DNA of 64,000 nucleotides from Mesostigma viride (GCA_009746045.1 RPFO01000156.1:2485588-2549587); one strand, 5' to 3'. Shown: positions 1 through 11,514, counted from the first letter of the stretch. The notes: generated from the sequence alone by a model not told the origin. Translations and numbers: made by a program.

Positions 1-1140
1 GTGATGCAGGGAGAGACGACAAGGCCAGGCACTGCCACTGCCAGCCGAGACGCCTTTCCGATACTCGGTTCCTTTTGTGGGAATTTTGCAAATATATTTT
101 CTTCCGGAACGCAAGAAATTAGCCGGCCGCGCGTCACCCTTATATCCCTCGCTGGCCCATAACAAAAAAGGGCCGCGCACCAAGCCGAAGGCAGCGCCAT
201 GCAGCGCCCTAGGCTGTGGGCCGCTGACTGACTACCAGCGCAGTCTCATGGAATCCAAATTAATCTATTGACCTTCGCACAGTTTCCGCATATTTAGCTG
301 CGGACTTCTTAGTCGACATGGTTGGCTCCGCTGCTGGAATTACCAGCAGCCGGGGCGGGGCGCCCAGCCCACTTTCTATGACCACCGAGACGCTGCCCAG
401 CAAGGTGCCAACCAGAACCACTTGGCACATTGGTAACGCGAAATTTCCGTTCCGTTCAAACGTCCGCCCCTACCTGCCGTGAAGTCGCAAAGCCCGCGAC
501 TTCATAGCAGGCAAGGACGGGGTCTTTGCCTAATTTTCTTTAGCCCCGCCGCCATAGCAGCGAGGCCGCTCATACTGCTTCAGTGAGCACATTCAAAAAA
601 ACAACAAGTCGTCCCCATTCGTCTAACAAGCCTCTCTGCATGTACAGCCACAAGGTTGTGGCGGCCCTTTCTTTCCCGCATTCTGTTTAATAAACTATTT
701 TCAGAGAAATCCGAATACTCGTGCCGCCAGGGCCTTTAACTTTAACATCTGAAGTTTCAGTTTCAGTCTGAACTGGCCGTGTCTGCGTCCTGCCTCGCGC
801 GCCATCAGGAAACTGAGCGGGAAATGCATTTGCCTTAAATTTAAACTTCACATGTCGGACAAATATAAATGATTTTTGGCCGTATTTGCGCATTTGATTT
901 ATAAATGTTGCATATTTAGTCCACTAAATTAATCCAACGGTGAACCCCGTTCGGCAAAAAATATTTAGATTAATCCAACGGTGAAACCGATTACAATTCG
1001 TTCAAGTGGCCCGCCGGAGCGGCTGTACAATTTTTCCCAGTGAGCGCGCTGCCAAGTGTACTTGTGGGCAAATTTTTAGGTGCCCCGTCACTTCGAGGTA
1101 CTAAAAATTAGGCTACGGTACGAATTCAGCGAATTTCAGC
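1..1140. other. No recognisable gene; left edge
   Basis: No ORF here resembles a known family and no RNA gene was recognised. A 24-base stretch near 842-865 containing GTCGGACAAATATAAA recurs inverted near 2003-2025. The interval 842-2025 could therefore be a non-autonomous DNA element, but I could not define clean termini or a target duplication. Confidence 0.4.
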
Positions 1141-1144
1141 GAAT

Positions 1145-1345
1145 TTTCAGTCGAACCAAAGGAAGTGACGCCAACTACCAAAAAGTTTCCGTTACGAATT
1201 TTCAGCCCAACACTCGCGCAAAATGAAGTGACGGCAACTACCAAAAAGTTTCCGTTACGAATTTTCACTCCCACACGTTTGCACAAAAGGAAGTGACGGC
1301 AACTACCAAAAAGTTTCCGTTACGAATTTTCAGTCCCACACTTCG
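1145..1345. repeat. Tandem repeat, about 63 bp x 3
   Basis: Three close copies of a unit of about 63 bp, each with the core GTGACGGCAACTACCAAAAA followed by GTTTCCGTTACGAATTTTCA. The copies differ mainly at the CCCACACT end. No coding content is visible. Confidence 0.8.
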
Positions 1346-1660
1346 CGCAAATTTTAGTAGGGCTGCACGCAAGCTACCTTTCAAAATTTTGCGCTAGTAT
1401 GGAACGCATTTAATTCGTCTGGAGGAACGCTGCCCGCCAACTACCCCCGTTCAGAAAGTTCCGCCGAAATTTACCCGAGATTTGGAAATCTGAACGTCCG
1501 CGCAAATTTTAGTAGGGCTGCACGCAAGCTACCTTTCAAAATTTTGCGCAAGTATGGAACGCAATTCATTCGTCCGGAGGAATGCTGCTCGTCAACTGCC
1601 CCCGTTCAGAAAGTTGCGCCGAACTTTACTTGAGATTTGGAAATCTGAACGTGCGGTTGG
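1345..1660. repeat. Direct repeat, about 150 bp spacing, two copies
   Basis: The segment starting CGCGCAAATTTTAGTAGGGC near 1337-1358 recurs near 1498-1518. The following sequence (TACCTTTCAAAATTTTGCGC, then a GTATGGAACGCA core and a cytosine-rich stretch) is also shared. Together with the flanking arrays it suggests a non-coding transposon interior. Confidence 0.7.
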
Positions 1661-1775
1661 AGTTTCGCGGGGAAACCCAAGTTCCCAAGTAATTCACCAA
1701 TGACGCGCTTCGAACACTTGTCCGCTAAAACCTAAGCAGCCGCTCCGGCTGGCCACTTAAACGAAACTTGATGGA

Positions 1776-1968
1776 CCAAAATATTTAGATTAATCCAACG
1801 GCGAAACAGTTTTGCCCAAAATATTTAGATTAATCCAACGGCAAAACAGTTTTGACCAAAATATTTAGATTAATCCAACGGCGAAACCGGCTTTGACCAA
1901 AATATCTAAATTAATCCAACGGCGAAACCGGCTTTGACCAAAATATCTAAATTAATCCAACGGCAACC
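1776..1968. repeat. Tandem repeat, 40 bp x 5
   Basis: About five copies of a 40 bp unit carrying the core GATTAATCCAACGGCGAAAC and a CAAAATATTTA segment. Related single copies lie at 930-990. The later copies differ by a TTTA to TCTA change shared between neighbours, as expected for stepwise tandem growth. Confidence 0.85.
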
Positions 1969-2696
1969 GGTAAGCAGCCAAAAGTATTTGAATAATATTT
2001 TATTTATATTTGTCCGACCTGTGAAAAATACAGAGATTTTGGGCCAAAAAAGTGGGTGCGGGAATGATGTGCGGCGGATATGGCGACCTGACAAATATGG
2101 GCGGCATTTTCACGTGAGCTTATTGTTTTGGGCGCCCAGTGGCAAGAACGAAAGCTTGGTACTTACATATGCTATAGGGTCTGAATTTGGTTACGGAATT
2201 ATTTGCGTTTGCATGTGTAGCACGGCTGCTCAACATGAGTAGGTCACAGATCGCCTGCGCCCGGACGGTCGATTTTGAGCACAAACATGTCAGTGCGTGA
2301 GGAAACGTTGCCCGCACCAGGCCAGGCAGTTTTTGCGCTTGATTTTAATCGTAGTATAGAGTTTGGAAACAAGAACTTGGAAACATGTCATTGCCCGCCT
2401 GCAGCTTAATCAGCCACTGACTCCCTTCCTGAACCAATGTAGCCTGCATTCCACAGAACGTGACAGCCTCTCCAGGCTTCTGCCACAATTCTTTTCCCAA
2501 AGGAAATGCATCATTTATGATGGGCACAAACTGACTCAACCACTTACTACTTAGTGGGAGCAATCAAGTGCAAGTCATCACCATGCAGGCTAGCATACAT
2601 ATCCAGTGCAACGTACATTCAGTCCAGTGCTCCTTGAGACTGGGCAGCTGATTAAGAATAGCAAAGCCCTCCTGGGCCTTGGCTCTGCGGGGCTGC

Positions 2697-2697
<1 letters not shown>

Positions 2698-2730
<33 letters not shown>
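2698..2730. repeat. (CTG)11 microsatellite
   Basis: Eleven perfect CTG triplets. In the minus frame they read as an alanine or glutamine run inside short ORFs (2564-2808), which I do not accept as genes. Confidence 0.9.
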
Positions 2731-2734
<4 letters not shown>

Positions 2735-2826
2735 ATTAAAATTCTGACCCCGCAACCCCCAGTCATCGCGTATCTCGCCGTCTTAAAAACCCTCCATCGT
2801 TTCTGCAACTGCCGATGACGACTGCC

Positions 2827-2864
2827 CGATGCCGATGCCGATGCCGATGCCGATGCCGATGCCG
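2827..2864. repeat. (CGATGC)6 hexamer repeat
   Basis: A perfect hexanucleotide repeat of about six units. Confidence 0.9.
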
Positions 2865-2959
2865 AAGAAAGAACACAGCTGGGGAATTAATAAATCAATC
2901 CCCTGGAACCAAGAAAAAAAATTTCCTGAATTAATTCACTGTTAAATATAACAGAAAAT

Positions 2960-3562
2960 TTAATCCAGCCGCATATCGCCGCGCGGATGCTGCAATACGT
3001 TATCCAAAATCTGCTGCACGATACCCGGATATAAATCAGGAAGTCCTTCGTTATTTTCGCCTGGCTCCTCAGCGTTTGATTGCCGCTGGATAGAAGCAGC
3101 AACGTTTATAATACCGTCCACAGAAGACGCCCACCCGACGTTGCGAATCGGAGCAGCGACAGCCGGAAGAGTCGCCGAAATTCCAGACCACGCTAGCTGT
3201 CGCCAACGCCATGGAATACCCAAGCCGTAGGTGCGAAGCGCCAAAATTACTTGAGCTTGCTCTTATGGTCCCGACGCTGCAAGCCCTCGGAAAATAAGGG
3301 AATTTTCCGACAGGATTTCCAAATCTTGAGTAAGGTCGGCGACGAACTGATGCAGATCGTTAGAAACCGGCGGCCTGCTGACGAGCGCTTGAGACAGCGA
3401 AGGTTGAACAGCACGCGAATGCAGCTCAGCAGTAGATGCCGTACGTTGAACGTTGAAATTGAAGCCTGACGACGATGGAGCCGTCGCACGCTCGGGAGAT
3501 GGCTCACGATATTCACGCGTATTTCCCATATGATGGAAAAACACCGTAAAATTTGACGACAC
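2960..3562 (-). CDS. Hypothetical ORF pair, minus strand
   Basis: Two same-strand ORFs lie end to end: 3263-3562 (99 codons, Ser/Pro-rich start, then a hydrophilic segment with DLHQFVADLTQDLEILSE) and 2960-3244 (94 codons, ending GIVQQILDNVLQHP before a polar tail). Their composition looks more protein-like than the overlapping frames, and they could be one gene joined by a short intron or broken by a frameshift. I recognise no family and cannot show a start context or splice pair. They abut the piggyBac-like element on the right and may belong to a transposon. Confidence 0.25.
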
Positions 3563-3616
3563 CAGAAATCAATGCCGTAATCAGTAGATTACGAACTCGA
3601 TTGTAATTCGAGTTAA

Positions 3617-6047
3617 CCCTTAAATGGTGCTCGCGCCTATTTGTAGGCGCGAGTTGAACTCGCGCCTACAAATAGGCGCGAGATGGGAAGCGGCGCGGCG
3701 CGAATGCCAGTAGACATTTCCGTGATATTTTTAGGTCTGCTGCTAGAGCTAGATGTGCTCTACGCCCTGATACCGGACATCACTATGTTTCGACCAAGTC
3801 TACAGGGACTAATTAACGGTTACAGTACAGGGGGTACCCAGGTCCACCGGGACGAAAGTGAATGTAAAATAATTACGAACATGCATATTCGAGGCTATGG
3901 CGGTGCAGAAAACTGATTGGTGTAGGAGCATCGATGCATGGATTCGTTCCAAATTTTGTAGGCATTATTTATGCGTTATAAAGATACTGTAGCCGCAGTG
4001 GCGCAACATTTACTGAGGTGCGCAATCATCTCGGTCTGGGTTTTACTGCGTCAACGCGTGTTTATTGTGACGGGAGTGACAATGAAGCTAGCACTTGTTA
4101 TCGGCGGCTTTATAATTGAATATTTTGCATCGAGTAAATTTTTACGATGTATTTCGAATATTTCATTAGTGTCGTGGGCCAGGAAAGTCTTGACGCATCG
4201 GCCCTGTCGTCAGCTTGCTAGCTGTCCTTGAGCCTTTTTTTTGCGGTTTCGACCTGGCGTAGTTTAGTGTCCCTGCGGTTACCGTCGACAAGATAAAGTC
4301 GTCGTATCACTCGGTAAGTAATCTCGGACTCATTGTTGAAGGTTTGGGATGTCAAAGTTGCTTCGTTACCACTTTTCTGTAATGGTTTGTGGTGGTGGTT
4401 GCGCACAGCCATTACGGTCAGATTTTCATCAGTTTTGTGCATGATTGGCTGCGTCTGCACCAAATATACTAGAATAATGATTGGTGTTACATGTAAATAA
4501 GTTCTATATGGTATCATGATGGTTTCTATAGCCTAAATCCTTAAGAATAGATGGTATCCTGGCCTGTTTTTGGTTAGCCTTTTAGCTTTGTTAGTATTGC
4601 TGTTGTGCAGTCACCCCATCTGTCTTCATGTAACACCTGTGGAGGTCCCAGTGCCCTGCTTGCATTCAAAAGAAGGTCCATGAGTTGTCTCTGTGTCATT
4701 TCATCTCAGGCAAGCATATGGAGGTCATTTTTTATGTTGTGGATGCATGGGCTACGTAGCCCCTTGCACACGTGCATTTGGGCCTTGGCACAGTGGTATA
4801 CCTGCTAGTAGAGCTTGGTAGCCACCACATGGTGACGTTTTCTTTAGAACAACATGAAGCATAGTTTAAGCTGTGTGTTAGTGATCATTTTGAGCATTAC
4901 CCGGCCATTCAAAAGCACCATTGTGCACGCCTCATACCATCGTAATGCCACTTAGTGCCACATGTCGCCCCGTAGCCAGTTAACAGCTGAAATGATGAAA
5001 CCCAGCATATAAGGAGCTCCAGTTAGCATTTCCAATGATCTAGGCTTGCTTTTACTTATTTAGTCTAGCACTGACATGTGAGAAAAACTGTGCATGTGGT
5101 AGGCTTGTGTGGTGGGTAGTCATTGGCCTTACCATGCCATGATACGCGCGAATGTGACTGTGCATTGGCATGGCTACCTATGTTTAATCGCTGTTATGGA
5201 TGTTCTGTATGCTGGAATTGATGAAATAATGCATGTTTGATCATTTATGATGTTTTATGATGCTACGGACTGAGGCGCCTGCCTTGTAATGCTAGCAAAT
5301 GTCACCAGCCAAACTGGCTCCTATTTTTAGGCGCGAGTTATTTTTAGATAATGCATCTGGGTCCCTGGGACAACCTGTCATGTCAGTGTTCAGAAGCCAT
5401 GCCTGGCTACCCAAGCAACTGCCTTTAAAATGTTGGGAGCAACGGAACTGTTTTCAGGTGTAATAATGCATTATACATGAGTGTTTTTCTCGCACTCGCG
5501 CACCCCCCTGAGGGTGGTGCTATATTTAGCACCCATAGGACATTGCAACATGACCAATGACATGACCCCCAAGTAAGTCCCTATATGTGTGTGCTTTGGT
5601 CCCAGTATGGACCCTAAATTGTTTTTAGGTTAGGTTGTGGACATTAACAGCCGTGTTCAGCCCGTCTCACGGTGCGAGACTGAACAAGTCTCGCGTGCAG
5701 ACACGTGTGTAGTACTCCTACACACAGATCTCGAGTGATTTATCTAGTACCAAATCCGAAAGGCTTGCATCACTCCCCGGACAGGAGAACTTTTGCGGAT
5801 GACTGTAGGTGTAAGTTGGCGATGCCATGGTAACCGGAGACGTCCGTCCTATAGTCAGCAAAATTGGTGCGAGAGGTCCCCAGTTCGATTCCGGTCGGAT
5901 TCATTTGCAGATCGCGTTTTCCGCGTTTTCCGCGGCCTGGCACTGAACGCAAAGGTTTTCACCTTTGCGGAGTGTCTGATCAGAAAATTAACATGCAAGG
6001 TGCAACTGGAGCCTATTTTTAGGCGCGAGTTGGACACCATTTAAGGG
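3617..6047. mobile_element. Non-autonomous piggyBac-like element
   Basis: The element is bounded by TTAA on both sides (3613-3616 and 6048-6051). Its ends are inverted: CCCTTAAATGGTG at 3617-3629 and CACCATTTAAGGG at 6035-6047. TTAA target duplication plus ends starting CCC is the hallmark of piggyBac. Subterminal palindromes built on CTCGCGCCTA lie just inside both ends. No transposase ORF is seen in 2.43 kb. The right third (about 5300-5640) resembles the right part of the piggyBac element at 50047-53951: a palindrome followed by TTATTTTTAG, TGGGTCCCTGGG, a GCGCAC/CCCCCTGAGGG block and CAGTATGG before the end. The two look like one family, this copy being internally replaced or deleted. Confidence 0.8.
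3630..3682. repeat. Double palindrome at the piggyBac left end
   Basis: Two near-perfect palindromes of about 24 bp, each of the form CTCGCGCC...GGCGCGAG, lie side by side with a TTGAA spacer. A related half-palindrome occurs at 6011-6029 near the other terminus and another at 5318-5338. Subterminal palindromes are usual transposase-binding or hairpin regions. Confidence 0.75.
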
Positions 6048-6051
6048 TTAA

Positions 6052-7105
6052 AGAAACTGTGGCTGAACTGTGGTTCAGCCTGCACTGATTGATATCTACA
6101 GAGGAAGTAGTTATATTAATCAATAGGTTTACGTTGCTGGTTATGGATACCAGCACAGAATGCACGAGGCAACGTGAGAACCGTCGCCGAAGGTGCGAGG
6201 ACACAGGTGCAGGGAAAGTGGTGCTACCAAGTGGCAGCACCCTGCTCGTTATACACTAATTGTGACGCAGTCACATCCAGATGACTGATAGGACAGATCA
6301 TCTGACAATATTGCTGTCCTTCACTCTGGACCAGCAGATCTCGACTCGTTATCCATAAATAGTCACATCAATGTCCTGTCGCACAAGTCCTGTCACTATT
6401 TGTTACGTCTAATCAATAGCATTGAATAGACCGCAGTGTCGGAGACTAAATGTCCTATCGTACACTGTGACAAGACGTCGTATGCCACGCGTCACTTGAA
6501 GAACCACCGTGGAATCACCGAATCCAAGTAGAATATAGTATAACAGTATCTTGCTCATATCTCGAGCAATACTCATCAGAACGAACCTGTTTCTGGATTG
6601 TAGTAACCGGAAGTAGAATCTCTACAAGCCAAATAGCTTAGTAGAATAATATTGCTTGCCAGGCAATATTAACTGTACTACGAAGCGACCAGCTGGTTAC
6701 CCAGTATGTATAACCGCTTGTGGTAGGTGATATTCTGTTTAGAACTGAGGGAGCATTACAGTGAGCAGGGAAGCCAGGTTGCCGTGCGGCGCGTCAGGTC
6801 ACCGTGAGGAATACAAGGGAAGACCCTGTTGCGTCCCAGGAGGTCCCAGGAGATCATATGGAAACTGAAAAGCTCTAAGTAAGGGGATGGGCTTGTCGTT
6901 GTTGCAGCCGGGCCAGGGGTCCCACACCTTGTGTTGGCCTCTTGAGCCAATAGCCAAGCGCGACGCATAATTGCTGAGTTCAGACAGGCTGCAGAGGAAG
7001 ATAAATCGCCGCCCCACGTACGGCTGCTTTCAGTTGGTGTACTCGATCGTGCCACACTTTGAAAACCGTCTAGTCGTTCGGGATAGTCCGCCAGATCCGT
7101 CGCAT
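6052..7105. other. No recognisable gene
   Basis: Only a 99-codon minus ORF (6756-7055) and overlapping shorter ones are present. None matches a family I know. A decayed LINE ORF1 piece is possible because the next element starts immediately to the right, but I see no convincing match. Confidence 0.4.
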
Positions 7106-7548
7106 AATATTAAATAATTGATTAATTAATTAATTAGGAACATAACTCCGTATATTGGGAGTATATGTAGCACGTAGCCCTTGAGAAGGGGCATATGGCC
7201 TATAATACATTCTAAGCTACCGTTCCTGCAAGGGTGCATGGGAACGTAAACGACCCTTGCTCTAGGTGCACCAGGGCACCTGCATCCCCATGATCTATCA
7301 AGCTATACCCAGCTAAGGGGGAGCCTGTCATGGGGGGGAAGATCATCATAACTATACAAAAGCTAGAGCGTGGCCGCATCTCAGCAGAGAGCAGCTCTCT
7401 GCATGGGCACAGCATAACTAAATAAAGCTAGGCATCATCTGGGGTGTGGCACATCATAGTAGGCACACATGTACATGGCTAAATAATGCTCGTGAATCGG
7501 CTGGTATAGTGCCTGTAGGAGGCATACATGCACATGGCCACGGTCTAA

Positions 7549-8202
7549 CTAGGCTACACTACTACTGCTGTATTCCCCTAAGCTGGGGTGTCTGGAGTCG
7601 ATCACTGGGGCCGCGGGGGTCGCATGCATGCCAGGGCTTGTGGCCGACGTAGATGGCCGCCCCCTTCCAGTACACCGGCTGCCCCGCCTTGGACCGTCGA
7701 TCTGCCGGAGCTGGAGGTAGGTCGGCCATAGCTCCCGTCGCCGTTGTTGCTGCGCCAGGGTCAAGACGTCGTCCACGGTGAAGGGAGTGTTCTCGGCGAG
7801 CCGCTTGCGGCGTCTGAGAAACGAAATCTTGTCCGATGGGCTCTTAAAGATGAGAAGAAGCGGGGGCGCCCCCGCCTTACCCCGCGCGCGGGGAAGGCGA
7901 TGGGCGGCCAGCTTAATCTCACCGAGAAGGCCCATGCGTGCAAGGATTTTGCTCTCAAACGCACGTGCAAGCTTCTCGGAATTCTCACCTTCCTCCATGT
8001 CGAAGTTCTTGACGATGACGTTGAGGCTGCGCTTGGCGAGCTCGGCCTCACTCCTCGCGGAGGTCGAGCTTCTGTTGCTCGAGCTGTGCTGCGACCGCGG
8101 AGGTGGTGGAGGTGGCGTGCTAGCTGCATGTCCGCCCAGGTCGGGATAGGAGGAGCATCGCCAGCCAGGCCAGCTGGGGCTCAGTAGCTGGCTTGGCGGC
8201 AA
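7549..8202 (-). pseudogene. LINE ORF1-like protein, C-terminal half
   Basis: This 217-codon frame shows the conserved plan of the ORF1 family in this window. A Ser/Pro-rich linker is followed by an RRM-like segment (LNVIVKNFDMEEGE at about residues 60-75, then AAHRLPRARGKAG, PLLLIFKSPSDKISFLRRRK) and the basic LTLAQQQRRRELWPTYLQ block. The order resembles L1-type ORF1p, an RNA-binding chaperone with an RRM plus a C-terminal domain. The frame continues in sense but loses similarity after TYLQLRQ. It is a remnant of the minus-strand retroposon. Confidence 0.65.
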
Positions 8203-8702
8203 TGTCCTTCACCGCCTGGGCGGTGAGGCCTGCGGTGTTTTCGGCAGGACCTCGATGGCGATCGATGGCATTGTCCTTAAGGCGCTGGTCAATGTCGCAG
8301 AGCTGGGCGGTGATGGAGTCGGTGGAGGCGGAGGGGGGGGGGCGGGGAGGCGAGGAGGGTGGCGGTGGCGGTGGGGATGGTGGGGAGCTCAGCAGCCAGC
8401 GTGCGACTCACAGCTGCCACATCTGCAGCTAGGGGCGTCACTGTGCTGTGAGAGGGCTTCGTTGCTCAAGGTGGAGGAGGAGGGTGGATTCGGTCAAGGG
8501 GATGGGGCGCCAGGGGTCCACGGCACATGCAGCGCTTAAGGATGGAAAAGAGGGCGGCAAGCTGAAGGCGCGGTTGCGTCCAGCAAGACAGGTCAGGTGC
8601 ACGGGGCCCTGAAACTGGCCGTCAGACTGGCTGCGGAAGGCGGAAGCATAAATATGGCGTTGGAGGCGCTGGCACAGGTCGAAAAGGGAGGCATACGACC
8701 CA

Positions 8703-10664
8703 AGGATGGCTGACGGCGTATGGCTGACGGCGGAGCTCAGATCTTTTGCGTTTGAGCCCCAAATTCGGTCAGACCATTTGCATTCGATGCGCTTTTTTCA
8801 GACGCACACGCCAGTATAATCGGTTACGGCTGAAACGCAGTATTGCCAAAGTTACGCACGTGACCAGCTATGACGACTACCAAAGCAAAACGAGGGCTGG
8901 AAAAGGAGCTGGCACAGCTTCCCAGCGCCCAGCCCAACCCTCTCGCCCTCGCCATTGTTCAGCCGCCAGGCTTACCCGCCAAACCCTCGCCAAGCGCCTC
9001 GCCTGAACCCAAGAAACCATGCCACGATCGCCACAAATGGAGCCAATACCTGCCCGGCGACGGAATGTTCTCCCTCTTCGAGTGGCAGAGACTGTCGCCG
9101 CAGGAATGCGTCGAGGTTCTCGAGTTCCTCGTACAGCCTGGAACGGAAGCTCTTCGTGACCCTGAAAGGGGGGGCGGCTATCGACTACCGCGACACGTCC
9201 TGGCTCTACACCTTTGACGAAGGCAAGCCAACGCCTGTTTATCTTGACCAGCCACTACCAGCGCAGCGTCGGCGACATCACCAGAGCGATCAACGCCAGC
9301 CTCGCACAGCCGGCTGCCCCATCGGCTCCCTCCCTCTGCAAGGATGACATCCGCGCAGTGCTGGAGGAGCACGTGACCTGGCCTCTGGCCGAGAAGCTGA
9401 CATCGCTGAACACCACGCTCAACACGGTGGAAGCCCGGGTCTCCAACGTGGAAACCAAGGTCGTCCACAAGCTCCAACCCCAGTTCACGGCGCTACACAC
9501 CGCGGCGCAGGCTTCGGAAACGCATGCTGCACTTGTCTCTCGCCTTAACCAGGTGGAGGGCAAGTGTGGCGTGCTCCTGAAGAAGCTTGAAGCCATCACC
9601 GCCCACACCGAGGCCCTGGCCACACAGGTCGATCCCCAAGATAGCGGAGCAGACGGCCACCATTGCATCCCAGCCACCCCGGCAGGATGCTGGCGACCTC
9701 CCGCCGCTCTCCTACGCGGACCTGCTGCGGTCAGCGACCGCCCCCACCACCGACGCCATCGCCACAAAGCTCCAGGAGCTGGAGGACCACCGCCAGGCCC
9801 AGCAACGGGAGGTCACCGACCGCGCTCGCCGCGAGTGCCGAGTGGTGCTACGTCGCTTCCCCCAGAAGCCAGGTGAGACGTCAACCTCTCTTGCTGACGA
9901 GCTCAAGAACCAGCCAGCTTCTTACCCTCATGGGCCTGGTAGGTGAGGTAGAACTGCGTGGGTGCCACCGCCTTCCCCACTCACGGGACAAGGCGGCTCC
10001 CCCACCAGTCCTACTCACCTTCCCCTCCCCTGAGGATAAGCAGCGGTTCCTCTCTCGTCGCAAGCGGTTGCACGACCTCACCTGGACGCTGGATGACGAC
10101 CTCACCCCCGCTCAGCAACAGCAGCGACGCGACCTGTGGCCGGAATACCTCCGCCATAAGCAGGACTCCCCAGAAGCCCAAGGTGTACTGGAGGGGCGGA
10201 GACCTGATGATCAACCACAAGATGTGGACGCCCCCAGCGGGCTAGAATAGCAATAGCCCTAGCTTGTAACCATTGGCGTCACTGCCGCTACGGCAGCCAT
10301 GCCTAGAATGTTGCCTAGCTGTGCCAACACACCTAGCCACGTGCCGCCAACGCACGGTACACAACCAGCCATAGCCTTAGCCTAGTCCTAGTACAGCCAT
10401 GCTACGCCCTGGCTATGTTCAGATTACTTGCCCACGCTCCTTGCTATGATATGCTCACATGGGTCCTATTGCACCCACAGTTTGCCGGATCGTTAGCCTG
10501 TCCTTTTAGCTAGCCGCGCCCGATTGCAGCTGTGGCATGCCTTTGGCATGAAGGAGACTGGGGGTCTCTGCCCTTTCTCCTGTAGTGCACACACAGGGAT
10601 TAAAAGCACTTCGGTGCTCCGTGACTCCCCAACGGGAGCACGAGTTTAATTAATTAATTAATTA
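8703..10664 (+). mobile_element. Full-length ORF1-only retroposon, class A 3' hairpin
   Basis: A complete 1.96 kb element flanked by the target duplication ATACGACCCA (8693-8702 and 10665-10674; the first two bases merge with the tail). The order is: 5' region with TATAAT (near 8815), degenerate ORF1 (8870 to about 10247), 3' UTR, hairpin GTGCTCC...GGAGCAC (10614-10641), and a (TTAA)n tail. It sits inside the older minus-strand relative, whose ORF1 it interrupts. No RT or endonuclease is present, and the ORF1 stop leads straight into the 3' UTR. The short autonomous-looking structure with TSD and tail shows mobilisation by target-primed reverse transcription in trans. Confidence 0.8.
8870..10247 (+). 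pseudogene. LINE ORF1-like protein, frameshifted
   Basis: The start MTTTKAKRGLEKELAQ at 8870 is followed by a domain with RHKWSQYLPGDGMFSLFEW, also found in the minus copy at 10662-10994. A coiled-coil part (9214-9650) has repeated LNTTLNTVEARVSNVETK-type heptads. Then come SYADLLRSATAPTTDAI, the RRM-like RECRVVLRRFPQKPGE and LLTFPSPEDKQRFLSRRKRL, and DLTPAQQQQRRDLWPEYLR. At least three frame changes break it. Unbroken, the family protein would be about 450-460 residues. The layout coiled coil, RRM, basic C-terminal domain matches L1 ORF1p-like RNA-binding proteins. Confidence 0.7.
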
Positions 10665-10994
10665 ATACGACCCATAAAACAAAAGCTCCAGGATCCGGAT
10701 GGGTGGCCAGTCGAAATAGCCAGGTCTGTTGACGTCGAAGGTGGAAAATAACCCGTCAACGTCAAAGTCGTACTCAGACCAGCTTGGTTCGGTTGGGCGG
10801 CTGCGTATGGGCTCAGGCGAGGCTGAAGGCAAGGCATGAAGCCCGGGAGGGTGCTGGGCAACCACCAGTGCGCGACTAGTGTCACCGCTGCCTGCCGGAC
10901 TTGAGGGCGAAGCTGCTGCCGGAGCTGCAGACGTATTTTCATGGCCTAGCGCAGCTGCCAGGCTGCGTTGCGTCGAGGAGCGTTTGCTCCTCAT
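10662..10994 (-). pseudogene. LINE ORF1-like protein, N-terminal piece
   Basis: A 110-codon frame starting MRSKRSSTQRSLAAAL. Its end (PTEPSWSEYDFDVDGLFSTF, then RILELLFYGSY) lines up with the segment around KWSQYLPGDGMFSLFEW of the plus-strand copy. It stops exactly at the target duplication of the inserted element. The continuation resumes at about 8692 on the minus strand. Confidence 0.55.
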
Positions 10995-11169
10995 ATATTG
11001 CGTAATAGCTTCGGAAAATTATATCAGCATGTGCGTCTTAGAAAGACGAAGCGATTGTGATATTCACAGCCGAATTCGGTGCTCAAACGTGAAAGACTGA
11101 AAGTTATGAGCTAGCTCCGCCGTCAGCCATGGCTACCTCGTGGCTCGTGGCTCATTCAGTAGGTCAGCT

Positions 11170-11312
11170 TCCTCATATAATATTATAGAGTAGGATTGTT
11201 TTTATAGATAGCTTATGATCGACCGGTAGGATTGCGTGTACCCATCCATCCATCCACGAGCGGGGTTCATGCTCCGTGACTCCCCAACGGGAGCACGAGT
11301 TTAATTATCTAT
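11170..11312 (+). mobile_element. 5'-truncated 3' end of the class A LINE
   Basis: Contains GACCGGTAGGA, CCATCCATCCATCCA and the hairpin region ATGCTCC...GGAGCAC (11269-11296), then a TTTAATTA-type tail. The same series ends the RT-coding LINE at 41187-43497 on the minus strand. This is a dead-on-arrival LINE tail. Confidence 0.65.
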
Positions 11313-11514
11313 TTAATTTTACTAATTACTTACTTAGTGTAACGCGCGCCGGCTTTGATCAAGGAGACAAGATTGTGCTCACGTTTAAGATTGTTGACCA
11401 GCCCTGGCTTTGTTTTGTACTTTACTGACCTGCTTTAAGCTCATAGGAGCAAGGTCACTCATGGGAGTACACATTTCAAGTTTCATCTTAATGCCGTCAG
11501 AACATTACATCTGA

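Larger units (their letters stand above)
7110..11146 (-). mobile_element. ORF1-only LINE-like retroposon, class C 3' end, split by a later insertion
   Basis: Minus-strand element read from about 11146 down to 7110 and interrupted at 8693-10674 by a plus-strand relative. The 5' part holds ATGGCTGACGGCGGAGCT (near 11113-11130) and a TATAAT box. The N-terminal ORF1 piece is 10662-10994, and the C-terminal ORF1 piece is 7549-8202. The 3' UTR ends with a CTCC...GGAG hairpin (7146-7161) and a TAAT-repeat tail (about 7110-7135). No reverse transcriptase is encoded between ORF1 and the 3' UTR. The hairpin class is the one ending the RT-coding LINE at 43976-45500. Confidence 0.65.

Noticed and set aside
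5845-5910. tRNA-like segment with CAGTTCGATTCCGG (B-box-like) and TCCG...CGGA ends
   Set aside because: Too short for a full tRNA: the anticodon arm is missing and the T-stem mispairs. At most a tRNA-derived relic within the piggyBac-like element.
6756-7055. 99-codon minus ORF
   Set aside because: No family match, overlapping frames equally open; could be decayed transposon sequence.
7744-8539. Plus-strand ORFs of 79-147 codons
   Set aside because: Antisense shadows of the minus-strand ORF1 pseudogene.
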